From Deinococcus radiotolerans (GTDB lineage: Bacteria; Deinococcota; Deinococci; Deinococcales; Deinococcaceae), in NCBI RefSeq assembly GCF_014647435.1, contig NZ_BMPE01000002.1:186001-250000 (forward strand): 64,000 nucleotides of DNA. The letters run 5' to 3'. A program made the translations under genes and the position numbers. Below, piece after piece: positions 9,472 to 18,728 of the stretch; positions within the stretch are counted from its first letter, which is position 1; every line of letters starts with the position of its first letter. Under the pieces are notes generated by a model. That model worked only from the letters and a program-made list of their open reading frames with translations. It did no database searches and was not told the origin of the DNA.

Positions 9472-10557
9472 ATGCCCCTGACGTACCTCAAACGGATCGC
9501 CCAGACGCCCGCCCCGACCTTCCATGAGGGTCGGCGCGCGGACCTGATCGCGGACCTGTGGACTGGCCTGGGCTACCCGGTCGAGCGGGACGAGGTGGGC
9601 AACGTCCTGACGCGCCTCGCCACCCCCGACACCGAGGGCCTCCCGGCGCTGCTGCTCGCCTCGCACCTGGATACCGTGTTCGACGAGGGTACGGACGTCA
9701 CCGTCCGCGAGGAGGGCGGCCGTCTGGTCGGGCCCGGCGTGGGGGACAACAGCGCCAGCCTGGCCGTGATGACGGCGCTGCTGCGCGACCTGCGCGAGCG
9801 GCCCCTGGCCCTGCGCCGACCCCTCTGGATCGCCGCGAACGTCGGCGAGGAGGGCCTGGGAGACCTGCGCGGCGCCAAGCACCTGCTGGGGCAGCACCGC
9901 GCGCAGCTGGGCGCGTTCCTGGCCGTGGACGGGTACCTGGGCATCGCCGTGACCCGCGCGGTGGGCGTGCGCCGTTACCGCGCGGTGTTCATCGGGCCGG
10001 GCGGGCACTCCTGGGGGGATCAGGCACCCAGCGCGCTGCACGCTCTGGGCCGCGCGATCAGCGCCCTGTACGCGCTGCACCTGCCCACCAGTCCGCGCAC
10101 CACCCTGAATGTCGGCGTGGCCACGGGCGGGACCAGCGTGAACTCGATTGCCGGGACGGCCGACCTGCTCCTTGACCTGCGGTCCCTGGACGGCGAGGTC
10201 CTGGCCGACCTGGACCGCCGCGCCGTGGCCGCCCTGCACGCGGCGGCGCGCGAGGCGGGCGTGAAACTGCACCTGGAACGCGTTGGGGACCGACCTGGCG
10301 GGGACCTGCACGGGGACGCGCTGCTGGAGATCGTGCGGGACGCCAGCCGCGAGGGCCGCATTGACCTGCGGATGGCGAGCAGCAGCACCGACGCGAACGC
10401 CGCCGTCCCGCATGGCCTGCCCGCCCTGGCCGCCGGGGTGTACCGCGGCGGGAACGCGCACCGCACCGACGAGTGGGTGCAGGCCAGCAGCCTCGTGCCG
10501 GGCCTGAAGTTCCTGCGGCGGGTCGTGGAACTCTACCAGCGCCGCCCGGTCCGCTGA
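9472..10557 (+). CDS. M20 family metallopeptidase
   Basis: The 361-residue protein has the M20 di-zinc layout: SHLDTV (about 63-68) with catalytic Asp, GPGVGDN with bridging Asp, NVGEEGLGD with the catalytic Glu pair, and a late HRTDEW segment with the last His ligand. It resembles cytosolic aminoacylase/peptidase T-like enzymes; the substrate is unknown. No signal peptide. The start is set by a TACAAT -10 box at 9458-9463 placed eight bases before the ATG, which implies a leaderless mRNA. Confidence 0.88.
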   Translation: MPLTYLKRIAQTPAPTFHEGRRADLIADLWTGLGYPVERDEVGNVLTRLATPDTEGLPALLLASHLDTVFDEGTDVTVREEGGRLVGPGVGDNSASLAVMTALLRDLRERPLALRRPLWIAANVGEEGLGDLRGAKHLLGQHRAQLGAFLAVDGYLGIAVTRAVGVRRYRAVFIGPGGHSWGDQAPSALHALGRAISALYALHLPTSPRTTLNVGVATGGTSVNSIAGTADLLLDLRSLDGEVLADLDRRAVAALHAAAREAGVKLHLERVGDRPGGDLHGDALLEIVRDASREGRIDLRMASSSTDANAAVPHGLPALAAGVYRGGNAHRTDEWVQASSLVPGLKFLRRVVELYQRRPVR

Positions 10558-10680
10558 CCCGCCGCACAGTCCTGGCGTCTTGGGCGCGGATTTGGCCGTC
10601 CTGGCGGGCGAATCCTGTGACTTCTGTCGCAATCACGGCCCACCAAATTCCCATGCGCGCGGCGCACAATGAGGGCACCA

Positions 10681-12003
10681 ATGAACGCCCAACACCGCCC
10701 GCTGCCGGCCCTGTCCTTCCTTCGCGCCGCGCGCACGGCGGGCCTCACGGCGCTGCTGCTGGGCGCCGGGTTCGCGCCCGCCCTGGCGCAGGGCGTCGTG
10801 TCGCCCGCGCAGGACCTGTTCAACCGCGCCAACCAGCTCATCCAGAACGAGTACGGGGGGCTGTCCAGCGTGGACCGCCCCGGCCTGACCCGCGAGTACC
10901 AGACCCGGCTTGACAACGTGTGCGCGCCCACCCCGGACACCTGCGCCGAGGCGAAGGCGTACCCGGTGCTGGAAGCGGAACTGACCGCGCTGGGCGACGA
11001 GCACTCCTTCTTCCAGACGCCCGAGGACTACCGGGACTTCCGCGCCAGCGCCACCGGCGGCAGCCGACTGCAATTCGGCGTGAAACTCAGCGCGCTGGAC
11101 GGCCAGAACCGCGTGGTCAGCGAGGTCGTGCCCGGCAGCGCCGCCGAGGACGCGGGCCTGCGGCGCGGGGACGTGCTGCTCAGCATTGACGGGCAGCCCT
11201 ACACCTACGAGAACCTGCGCGCCGCGCGCGAACAGGGCCGCACGATCACGCTGGGCGCCACGCGCCTCGAGCAGCCCCTGACCCTCACCATCACCGCGCG
11301 GGAGAGCAGCACCGTGGACCTGCCGCGCCTGAGCTTCGTCCCCGCCGCGTCCGGCGAGGCCGCCGTGATCCGCATCCCCACCTTCCTGTCCGGCGGCGGG
11401 GTCGCGCAGCGCGTGCATGACCTGGTCGGGCAGGCGCAGGACCGCGGGGCGCGCGGCGTGATCGTGGACCTGCGCGGCAACACGGGCGGCAGCCTCGCCG
11501 AGTGCGACAGTTCGGTCAGTGCCTTCGTCCCCAGCCTGACCCGCCTGGCCCGCAGTCCCGACGGGAACGCCCGCACGGTCGTCAGCCGCGGCACCCGCCT
11601 GGAAGACGGCCGCATCGCGGGCAGCGTCCGTCAGCCGAACCTGTGGACCGGGCCGGTCGCGGTGCTGGTGGACGAGGGCAGCGCGTCGTGCAGCGAGTTC
11701 TTCGCGTTCGAGATCCAGTACGCCCGGCGTGGCCCGGTGCTGGGCGAGCAGACGGCCGGGGTGGGCAACACCGCCACCCGCGTCTTCCCGCTGGGCGAGG
11801 GCGCGCTGCAACTGACGATCCTGAACTACGCCAAGCCCGACGGCACGCCGTACCCCGTGAGTGTCACGCCGGACGTCGTGCGCGCGCAGGGCGAGGCGGC
11901 CACCCGCGACCTGATCCGCGGCCAGGACAACCTGCTCAGCGCGGGCGTCGAGGCCCTGGACAGCGCGCCCACCCTGGGCCTGAATCCCTTCGGGCGGCCC
12001 TGA
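10681..12003 (+). CDS. Secreted S41 (C-terminal processing type) peptidase with PDZ domain
   Basis: The 440-residue protein has an N-terminal signal peptide ending near ALAQG, a PDZ domain (about 127-205) and an S41 protease domain. VDLRGNTGGSL near 262-272 and the SAS...SE box with candidate nucleophile Ser336 fit the family. The general-base Lys expected 25 residues later, in the usual GKG, is Val361 here (GVG), so it is either inactive or uses a different catalytic arrangement. An in-frame ATG at 10669 is an alternative start; a CACAAT box at 10665-10670 favours the one at 10681. Confidence 0.85.
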   Translation: MNAQHRPLPALSFLRAARTAGLTALLLGAGFAPALAQGVVSPAQDLFNRANQLIQNEYGGLSSVDRPGLTREYQTRLDNVCAPTPDTCAEAKAYPVLEAELTALGDEHSFFQTPEDYRDFRASATGGSRLQFGVKLSALDGQNRVVSEVVPGSAAEDAGLRRGDVLLSIDGQPYTYENLRAAREQGRTITLGATRLEQPLTLTITARESSTVDLPRLSFVPAASGEAAVIRIPTFLSGGGVAQRVHDLVGQAQDRGARGVIVDLRGNTGGSLAECDSSVSAFVPSLTRLARSPDGNARTVVSRGTRLEDGRIAGSVRQPNLWTGPVAVLVDEGSASCSEFFAFEIQYARRGPVLGEQTAGVGNTATRVFPLGEGALQLTILNYAKPDGTPYPVSVTPDVVRAQGEAATRDLIRGQDNLLSAGVEALDSAPTLGLNPFGRP

Positions 12004-12129
12004 CCTGTCCGCTCAGCGCGGCCCACCGGGTGCGGCGGGGCCGCGTTGCCCTGAGGGCACGGCCTGCTGCCCCGCGATGCCGGACGCGCCCCGCCACCCG
12101 GACCCCGCGCAGGGCCTATCCTCCGGGGC

Positions 12130-13299
12130 ATGAGCGACATTGCAGAACGCTACGTGCGGCTGGCCCACGCCATTGACGCGCACTCGGAAGGCTTCATTGA
12201 CGGGTACGGCGGCCCGCAGGCGTGGGCCGCGCGTGAGCAGCGCGACCCGCAGGCGCTGCGCGAGGAGGCGCAGGTCCTCCTGAACGACGTGGCGGGCGTA
12301 CCCGAACCGGAACGGCGCGCGTGGCTGGACGTGCAGGTGCGCGCCATGCACACCATGACCCGCCTGCTGTCCGGCGAGACCCTCCCGTACGCCGAGGAGG
12401 TGCGGGGCCTGTACGACATCGAGCCGCGCCGCGCCGACCTGAGGGCCCTGGACGCCGCGCTGGCCGAACTGGACGCCGCGCTGCCCGGCACCGGCACGCT
12501 GCCCGAGCGGGAGGAGGCCCTGCGCGCCCGGCTGGCCGTGCCGCGTGAGGACATCCTGCGCGTGGCCCAGCCGATCCTGAGTGAACTGCGGGGGCGCGTG
12601 GCCGGGCGTTTCGGCCTGCCGGACGGCGAGGATTTCAGCATCGAACTGGTCACCGACAAGCCCTGGAGCGGATACAACTGGCCGCTGGGCAACCTCCGGA
12701 GCCGCATTGACATCAACACGGACCTCCCGGTCCTGCTGCCCGCCCTGCCCGACCTGATGGCGCATGAGGGCTACCCCGGGCACCACACCGAGCACGCCAC
12801 CAAGGAAGCGGGGCTGGTGCGCGGCCGCGGCTGGCAGGAGCACAGCATCCAGCTCATCAACGCGCCCGAATGCGTCGTCTCCGAGGGGATCGCCGTGAAC
12901 GCCCTGCGCGCCGTCATGACCCGAGCGGAACTGGAAACCTGGCTCACCGGGGACCTCGCCCAGCTGGCCGGCATCGACCCGGACGACATCCGCACGTTCC
13001 TGGCCGCCAGCCGCATCAAGAAGGCCCTGTCCGGCGTGAGCGGCGAGGCCGCCATGCGCCTGCACGCCGACCACGCCCCCGAAGCCGAGGTGCTGGACTT
13101 CCTGCGCACCTACGCCCTGGCCAGCGAGGCCCGCGCCGCGCAGTCCCTGCGGTTCATTCAGAACCCGAACTTCCGGGCGTACATCTTCACGTACGCGGTC
13201 GGCGGGGACCTCGTGGAAGCGGAACTTGAGCGGGGCGGCGCCGACGCCTACGCCCGGCTGCTACGCGAACCGGTCACGCCGGGCCAGCTGCGCGCCTGA
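12130..13299 (+). CDS. DUF885 family protein
   Basis: A 389-residue protein containing the family hallmark AHEGYPGHH (about 212-220), a HExxxH-type metal site followed by a downstream Glu (SEGIAVN) in the C-terminal half. DUF885 proteins are predicted metallo-peptidases, often longer than this, so the N-terminal part is compact. No signal peptide is seen. The TATCCT box at 12117-12122 is seven bases before the ATG, so the mRNA is probably leaderless. A long hairpin follows its stop. Confidence 0.82.
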   Translation: MSDIAERYVRLAHAIDAHSEGFIDGYGGPQAWAAREQRDPQALREEAQVLLNDVAGVPEPERRAWLDVQVRAMHTMTRLLSGETLPYAEEVRGLYDIEPRRADLRALDAALAELDAALPGTGTLPEREEALRARLAVPREDILRVAQPILSELRGRVAGRFGLPDGEDFSIELVTDKPWSGYNWPLGNLRSRIDINTDLPVLLPALPDLMAHEGYPGHHTEHATKEAGLVRGRGWQEHSIQLINAPECVVSEGIAVNALRAVMTRAELETWLTGDLAQLAGIDPDDIRTFLAASRIKKALSGVSGEAAMRLHADHAPEAEVLDFLRTYALASEARAAQSLRFIQNPNFRAYIFTYAVGGDLVEAELERGGADAYARLLREPVTPGQLRA

Positions 13300-13325
13300 A
13301 GCGAACAGACAACCGAACAGACAAC

Positions 13326-13361
13326 AGGGCGCGGGAGAGGCGGTGGCCTCTCCCGCGCCCT
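13326..13361. terminator. Bidirectional hairpin between convergent genes
   Basis: A perfect 16-bp GC-rich stem (13326-13341 with 13346-13361) with loop GGTG lies between the DUF885 gene and the aldo/keto reductase stop. There is no U-run, but position and symmetry fit a shared terminator. A tandem duplication of CGAACAGACAAC directly precedes it. Confidence 0.75.
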
Positions 13362-13369
13362 GGCCGGAT

Positions 13370-14314
<945 letters not shown>

Positions 14315-14456
14315 GCGCGACACTTTATCTCTTAAAGCATTCGCGGCAAGTCAGATGGACATTTCATAAAGGAAGCCTCATCACAGTGCCTCTGGGATGT
14401 GAAAACCCTGCGCCCGGCACGCCTCCAGAGGTCATCAGAGGCTGCCGCAGTCCCAT

Positions 14457-15503
14457 TCAGGAGGCCAGCCGCGTCTGGTCACGGCCCGCGGACTTCGCGG
14501 CGTACAGGGCCTCATCTGCGCGGCGCAGCAGCGTCGGCAGCGGATCAGGCGCCCGCGACGACGCCAGCGCCACCCCAGCACTGACCGTCACCCCCAGCGC
14601 ATCAGGCCGCCGGGAAAATGCCTGCCGCGCTGCATCTACCCGCGCCAGCAGCGTCTGCTCATCTGGTGCGGCCGTCACCCACACGAACTCCTCCCCACCG
14701 TGCCGGGTCAGCAGATCACCCGGCGCCGCCTGTGCCCGCAGGACCTCTGCCAGCACCTGCAGCACCCGGTCGCCTCCCGCGTGCCCGTACCGGTCATTCA
14801 CCGCCTTGAAGTGATCCAGGTCTAGCATCACCAGCCCCGTGAACCCGGCCTCAAGCGGACGCGGCGCGCCGAACAGATCAAACAGGGCGCGGCGGTTCCC
14901 CAGCCCCGTCAGGGGATCAGTCCGGCCCGCCAGCACCAGCGCCTGCGCCTCCCGCTCCGCCACCCCCCGGAAGTACGCCACGGCCACCCCGGTCAGCAGC
15001 ACCGGCAGGACCGTGACCAGGACCTCCACCAGCCACAGGTACGGCGCGTGCCCGCTGTATTGCGCGCCCGCCCGGACCACCAGCGTGATGCACACGACGC
15101 CCACGACCTGCTGCACCCACACCAGGCGTCTGGGCAGGAACCCCGCGGCGAATACCGTCACCCACAGCTGCGTCATGCTGGAAAACTGCGTGCCGAACCG
15201 CCACGTCTCCCCAAGCGTCCCGCCCAGACTGCACGCCTGCGCCAGCAGCAGGAACACCAGATCCACCCGGCTCAGCGGCAGCCCGCGCCGACTGGCGCCC
15301 AGCAGACCCAGCGCCAGCACGCTCCCGGCCGCGTTCCCCAGCAGCAGCGCCCACCCGGCCGCCGGAGCGAACCCGGTCCCCGCCGGGAGCAGCAGGCCCA
15401 CAACGGACAGCACCAGTCCGCCCGTAAAGAACATCAGCAGCACCCAGAACTTCACCGCGTCGCGGTGCGGCGCCAGACGATTCGGCACAGGCTGCGGCCT
15501 CAT
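14457..15503 (-). CDS. Membrane-anchored diguanylate cyclase
   Basis: The 348-residue protein has about six hydrophobic membrane segments in the first 185 residues, then a GGDEF domain starting at DPLTGLGNRRAL. The active-site motif is GGEEF and intact, with the D-D/H-FK-N metal and substrate residues (MLDLDHFKAVND) before it, so it should make cyclic di-GMP. I see no RxxD inhibitory site directly before GGEEF. No extracellular sensor domain is apparent; sensing may occur through the membrane part. It is transcribed toward the aldo/keto reductase. Confidence 0.9.
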   Translation of the reverse strand: MRPQPVPNRLAPHRDAVKFWVLLMFFTGGLVLSVVGLLLPAGTGFAPAAGWALLLGNAAGSVLALGLLGASRRGLPLSRVDLVFLLLAQACSLGGTLGETWRFGTQFSSMTQLWVTVFAAGFLPRRLVWVQQVVGVVCITLVVRAGAQYSGHAPYLWLVEVLVTVLPVLLTGVAVAYFRGVAEREAQALVLAGRTDPLTGLGNRRALFDLFGAPRPLEAGFTGLVMLDLDHFKAVNDRYGHAGGDRVLQVLAEVLRAQAAPGDLLTRHGGEEFVWVTAAPDEQTLLARVDAARQAFSRRPDALGVTVSAGVALASSRAPDPLPTLLRRADEALYAAKSAGRDQTRLAS

Positions 15504-15774
15504 GCTGCCATTGGGCCTCCGGCGCTCTCACAGCAGCATGACGGACCGCACGCCAGCGCGCCCACGGGCCACTCAGGCGACCGGTACCCGCTACTCAGAA
15601 GAAGGCCCACGCAGCGCGCCCCGAGGCCGTTCGGGCCGCACCCCCAGGCCGGACCGTGGGGGAGGCATACCCCCAACTTTTCAAGGCGAAGCGGCACCCT
15701 GACCCGGGCCGATGGCCGTCACCCCGGCGGGCTCACGCGCTGGACAAAGGGATGGCCGCGCGAGCCTCATCCGG

Positions 15775-16842
15775 TCAGATCTGGCCGTCGAACCGGTCGC
15801 GGTACACCACGTACGCCACGCCCAGCGTCGTCAGCGTCGACACCAGACTGCTCAGCCCGTAACTGATCAGCGGCAGCGTGATCCCAGTCAGCGGCAGCAC
15901 GCTCAGGGCCGCACCGATGTTCTCCACCACCTGAAAGCCGATCTGACCCAGAATGCCCGCGAACAGCACCTGATCCTGAAGTCGGGGCGACTGCGCCGCC
16001 ATACCCGCCAGCCCCCAGAACAGAGCCCCATACAGCACCAGCACACCCAGCGCGCCCACCAGCCCCTGCTCCTCCGCCCAGGTGCTGAACGCAAAGTCCG
16101 TGTGCGCCTCGGGCAGGAAGCCGTTGTGCGACTGGCTGCCCTGCTTGTACCCCTTGCCCTCCACGCCGCCCGACCCGACCGCGATGACACTCTGAATCAC
16201 CTGATACCCCGCGCCACGCGGATCCTCGTACGGATTCACGAAGATCGTCAGCCGCTTCTGCTGGTACGGTTCCAGATGCGGGAACAGCACGGTCGGGACC
16301 GCCACACTCACCGCCAGCATCGCCAGCGCCGCGTGCCACCACGGCATGCGCGCCGCGAGAAGCATCACGCCGAACATCACGCTCAGCACCATCGCCCCAC
16401 CGAAATCGTTCACGATCACCAGCGCCGCCGCCGGCGCGAACACCGCCAGCGCCCGCGCGTACGTGGACCAACCCCGGAATCCCTCCCGCAACACCACCGC
16501 CAGCATCAGGATCAGGGCCAATTTCATCAGTTCCAGCGGCTGAAACTGCACCGGGCCCAGCATGATCCAGTTCTTCTGCCCGTTCACTTCCTTCCCGATC
16601 ACGAACGTGCTCGCCTGAAGCAGCAGCGCCAGCCCGAACAGGTGCGGCGCGAACCGGTAGATGCGGTCGCGGCCCGCCCACCACAGCACGCCCAGCGGCA
16701 CGGCAGCCAGCACCACGCCCAGCACCTGCTTCACGAAGATGCCCTCCGAGGCGCGGGGCGACAGGGCCGCCGTACTCACGGTCATCAGGCCAGCCACGAG
16801 GAGCAGCGCGATAATGATGGGGAAACGCAGGTCGTACTTCAT
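15775..16842 (-). CDS. rodA: Rod shape-determining glycosyltransferase RodA (FtsW/RodA/SpoVE family)
   Basis: A 355-residue polytopic SEDS protein, a peptidoglycan glycosyltransferase that works with a class B PBP. Typical marks are QKNWIMLGPVQFQPLELMKL in the middle, NDFGGAMVL, and PEAHTDFAFSTWAEEQG containing the essential Asp, with ISYGLSS near the end. A GGAG site precedes the ATG. It stands alone; no mreB, mreC or PBP2 gene is beside it here. Confidence 0.93.
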   Translation of the reverse strand: MKYDLRFPIIIALLLVAGLMTVSTAALSPRASEGIFVKQVLGVVLAAVPLGVLWWAGRDRIYRFAPHLFGLALLLQASTFVIGKEVNGQKNWIMLGPVQFQPLELMKLALILMLAVVLREGFRGWSTYARALAVFAPAAALVIVNDFGGAMVLSVMFGVMLLAARMPWWHAALAMLAVSVAVPTVLFPHLEPYQQKRLTIFVNPYEDPRGAGYQVIQSVIAVGSGGVEGKGYKQGSQSHNGFLPEAHTDFAFSTWAEEQGLVGALGVLVLYGALFWGLAGMAAQSPRLQDQVLFAGILGQIGFQVVENIGAALSVLPLTGITLPLISYGLSSLVSTLTTLGVAYVVYRDRFDGQI

Positions 16843-17456
16843 GCAGAACTCCGGGCGCAGGTCACGCCCTCCAGCGTAGGCGCAAGTGACCAGAAAATCC
16901 TAAGAATCCCGCGCCCGTCCCTCATCCAGCGGCAGACCAGGGGATGCACGAGAAAGGAGCTTCCGGCGCGTGCCGGCTGGGGCGACCTCAGGCACTGCGG
17001 CGACTCGGCACTCGACTGCTCCAGGTGCGTTCGGTGAGGACCAGCGTGGCGCCCCCTGCTGTGGATCCTGCGCCGCGCCCCGGCTTGTGCCAATCACGAG
17101 CCTCATCTTCCCGCTGAGATCCGTGTTCATGCGTCGCCTGACGCAGCTAGCCCTGGATGAATCGGGCTGGACGCCACGTTCAGCCAGCAGGACGCACCTG
17201 CCCCGGGCGTGCAGTGCGAACGACGCCATGTCCTGTTGGGTTCCTGCCCACGCAGGGTGGGGAAGAGGCACGCCGCAGATGCCAGTTCACGGAACCCACC
17301 GGGCCCAGTGCAGAACACTCACGTCAGCGAATCCGCTCAATTACGAAATAAGCCAGCAGGCAGTTTTCAGGTTCGGGTTCAACTGAACGGTGCGTTCAGA
17401 CGGCGCAAAAGGCAGGCGCCGCGCCCGCGGACACCTGCCCCTTCCTCAACCGCCGC
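16843..17456. other. 614-base region with no recognised gene
   Basis: Between the rodA start and the minE stop. Short open frames exist on both strands, but their translations show no family signature, and codon-position GC bias is not clear. The stretch 17320-17400 is less GC-rich than its surroundings. It could hold a decayed gene; I see no repeats or RNA signature that settle this. Confidence 0.5.
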
Positions 17457-17711
17457 TCAGCGGGCTCGGCCACCACCGACGGGCGGCTCATCCAGCGGAA
17501 TGTTCGCCATCAGCACGACCATATCGCCCCGCTGCTCAACCTCCACGCTGCTGTTGCCGGCCGGGAAGTACCGCTTGACGACCTCCAGCAGATCGTTGCG
17601 CAGCGCGTCCACCTTCCCGGGCGGAATCTGCGCCCGGTCGTACGCCAGAACCAGCTCCAGGCGGTCTTTCAGCGTCTCCTTCGTCCGCCCACGCTTCATC
17701 CAGGAGAACAC
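17457..17711 (-). CDS. minE: Cell division topological specificity factor MinE
   Basis: The 84-residue protein has the MinE arrangement: an N-terminal MinD-binding/membrane region with RTKETLKDRLELVLAYDRAQI, and a C-terminal topological domain (VVKRYF..., VEVEQRGDMVVLMANIPL). It stimulates MinD ATPase so the Z ring is placed at midcell. GTG start one base after the minD TGA, so translation is coupled. minC is not adjacent. Confidence 0.93.
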   Translation of the reverse strand: MFSWMKRGRTKETLKDRLELVLAYDRAQIPPGKVDALRNDLLEVVKRYFPAGNSSVEVEQRGDMVVLMANIPLDEPPVGGGRAR

Positions 17712-17712
17712 G

Positions 17713-18513
17713 TCACGCCCCCCCGAACAGTCGGCGCAGCGCCGCCAGGAAACCCCGGTCCTCCTCGAACTTCGGGTACGGCACGTCCTCGCCCTTCAGG
17801 CGGCGCGCGGTCGCCATGAACGCCTCTCCCGCCTTCGTCTTGCCCAGTACGGCCGGCTCACCGACGTTCGTGCTCACGATGATCCCCTCGTCCTCCGGGA
17901 TGATCCCGATCGGCTTCACACCCAGAATGTCCAGAATGTCCGCCTCGGACAGCATGTTCCCACTGGCGACCATCTTCGGGCGCAGGCGGTTGATCACCAG
18001 CCGGATCTCACTGACCTGCTGCGCCTCCAGCAGCCCGATGATGCGGTCCGCGTCACGCACGCTCGACACCTCGGGGTTCACCACGACCAGCGCCCCCTCG
18101 GCGGGCGCGGCGGCCGTCTTGAAGCCCGACTCGATCCCCGCCGGGGAGTCGATCAGGATCCGCGTGAACCCCTCGTTTTCCACGAGGTCGCGCACGACCG
18201 TCTTGAACACCTCGGGATCCAGCGCGTCCTTGTCGCGCGTCTGACTGGCCGGCAGCAGGAACAGGTTCTCCACGCGCTTGTCGCGGATCAGCGCCTGACT
18301 CATGCGGCACTTGCCTTCCAGCACGTCCACCAGGTCGAACACCACGCGGGATTCCAGGCCCATCACCACGTCGAGGTTGCGCAGACCCACGTCCACGTCG
18401 ATGACAGCAACCTTCTCGCCGAGTTTCGCGAGGGCCGCTCCAATATTCGCGGTGGTCGTGGTTTTCCCCACGCCCCCCTTCCCGGACGTGACGACAATCA
18501 CCTTGGCATTCAT
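17713..18513 (-). CDS. minD: Septum site-determining ATPase MinD
   Basis: A 266-residue deviant-Walker ATPase: SGKGGVGKTTTTANIG at about 10-25, VDVGLRNLD switch I, and DSPAGIESG switch II. The C-terminus ends in a positively charged short stretch that could act as the membrane-targeting helix. A TACACT box (18522-18527) sits eight bases before the ATG, indicating a leaderless mRNA starting the minD-minE pair. Confidence 0.95.
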   Translation of the reverse strand: MNAKVIVVTSGKGGVGKTTTTANIGAALAKLGEKVAVIDVDVGLRNLDVVMGLESRVVFDLVDVLEGKCRMSQALIRDKRVENLFLLPASQTRDKDALDPEVFKTVVRDLVENEGFTRILIDSPAGIESGFKTAAAPAEGALVVVNPEVSSVRDADRIIGLLEAQQVSEIRLVINRLRPKMVASGNMLSEADILDILGVKPIGIIPEDEGIIVSTNVGEPAVLGKTKAGEAFMATARRLKGEDVPYPKFEEDRGFLAALRRLFGGA

Positions 18514-18728
18514 GTTCCGGCAGTGTAGCGCGAGTGCATGAGGGGGTGTGGGTTGCCCTCCGACGTCCTGCTGAGCCGCTGCACGGTGGAACCACAGGGC
18601 CAGCTGAAAGTCAAGTCAGTTCGGGACGCACCTGACCGGGGGTGGCTGCTACGCTCCACGCGGGATGAAGCGTGAGCGTCGCCTCTGCGTTTCATGAAGA
18701 CCCTGCCCGCCGCTCTGGAGGAACCACC

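Noticed and set aside
16970..17386. Open frame between rodA and minE
   Set aside because: No recognised domain, no ribosome-binding site or leaderless box, and overlapping frames of similar length exist on the other strand.
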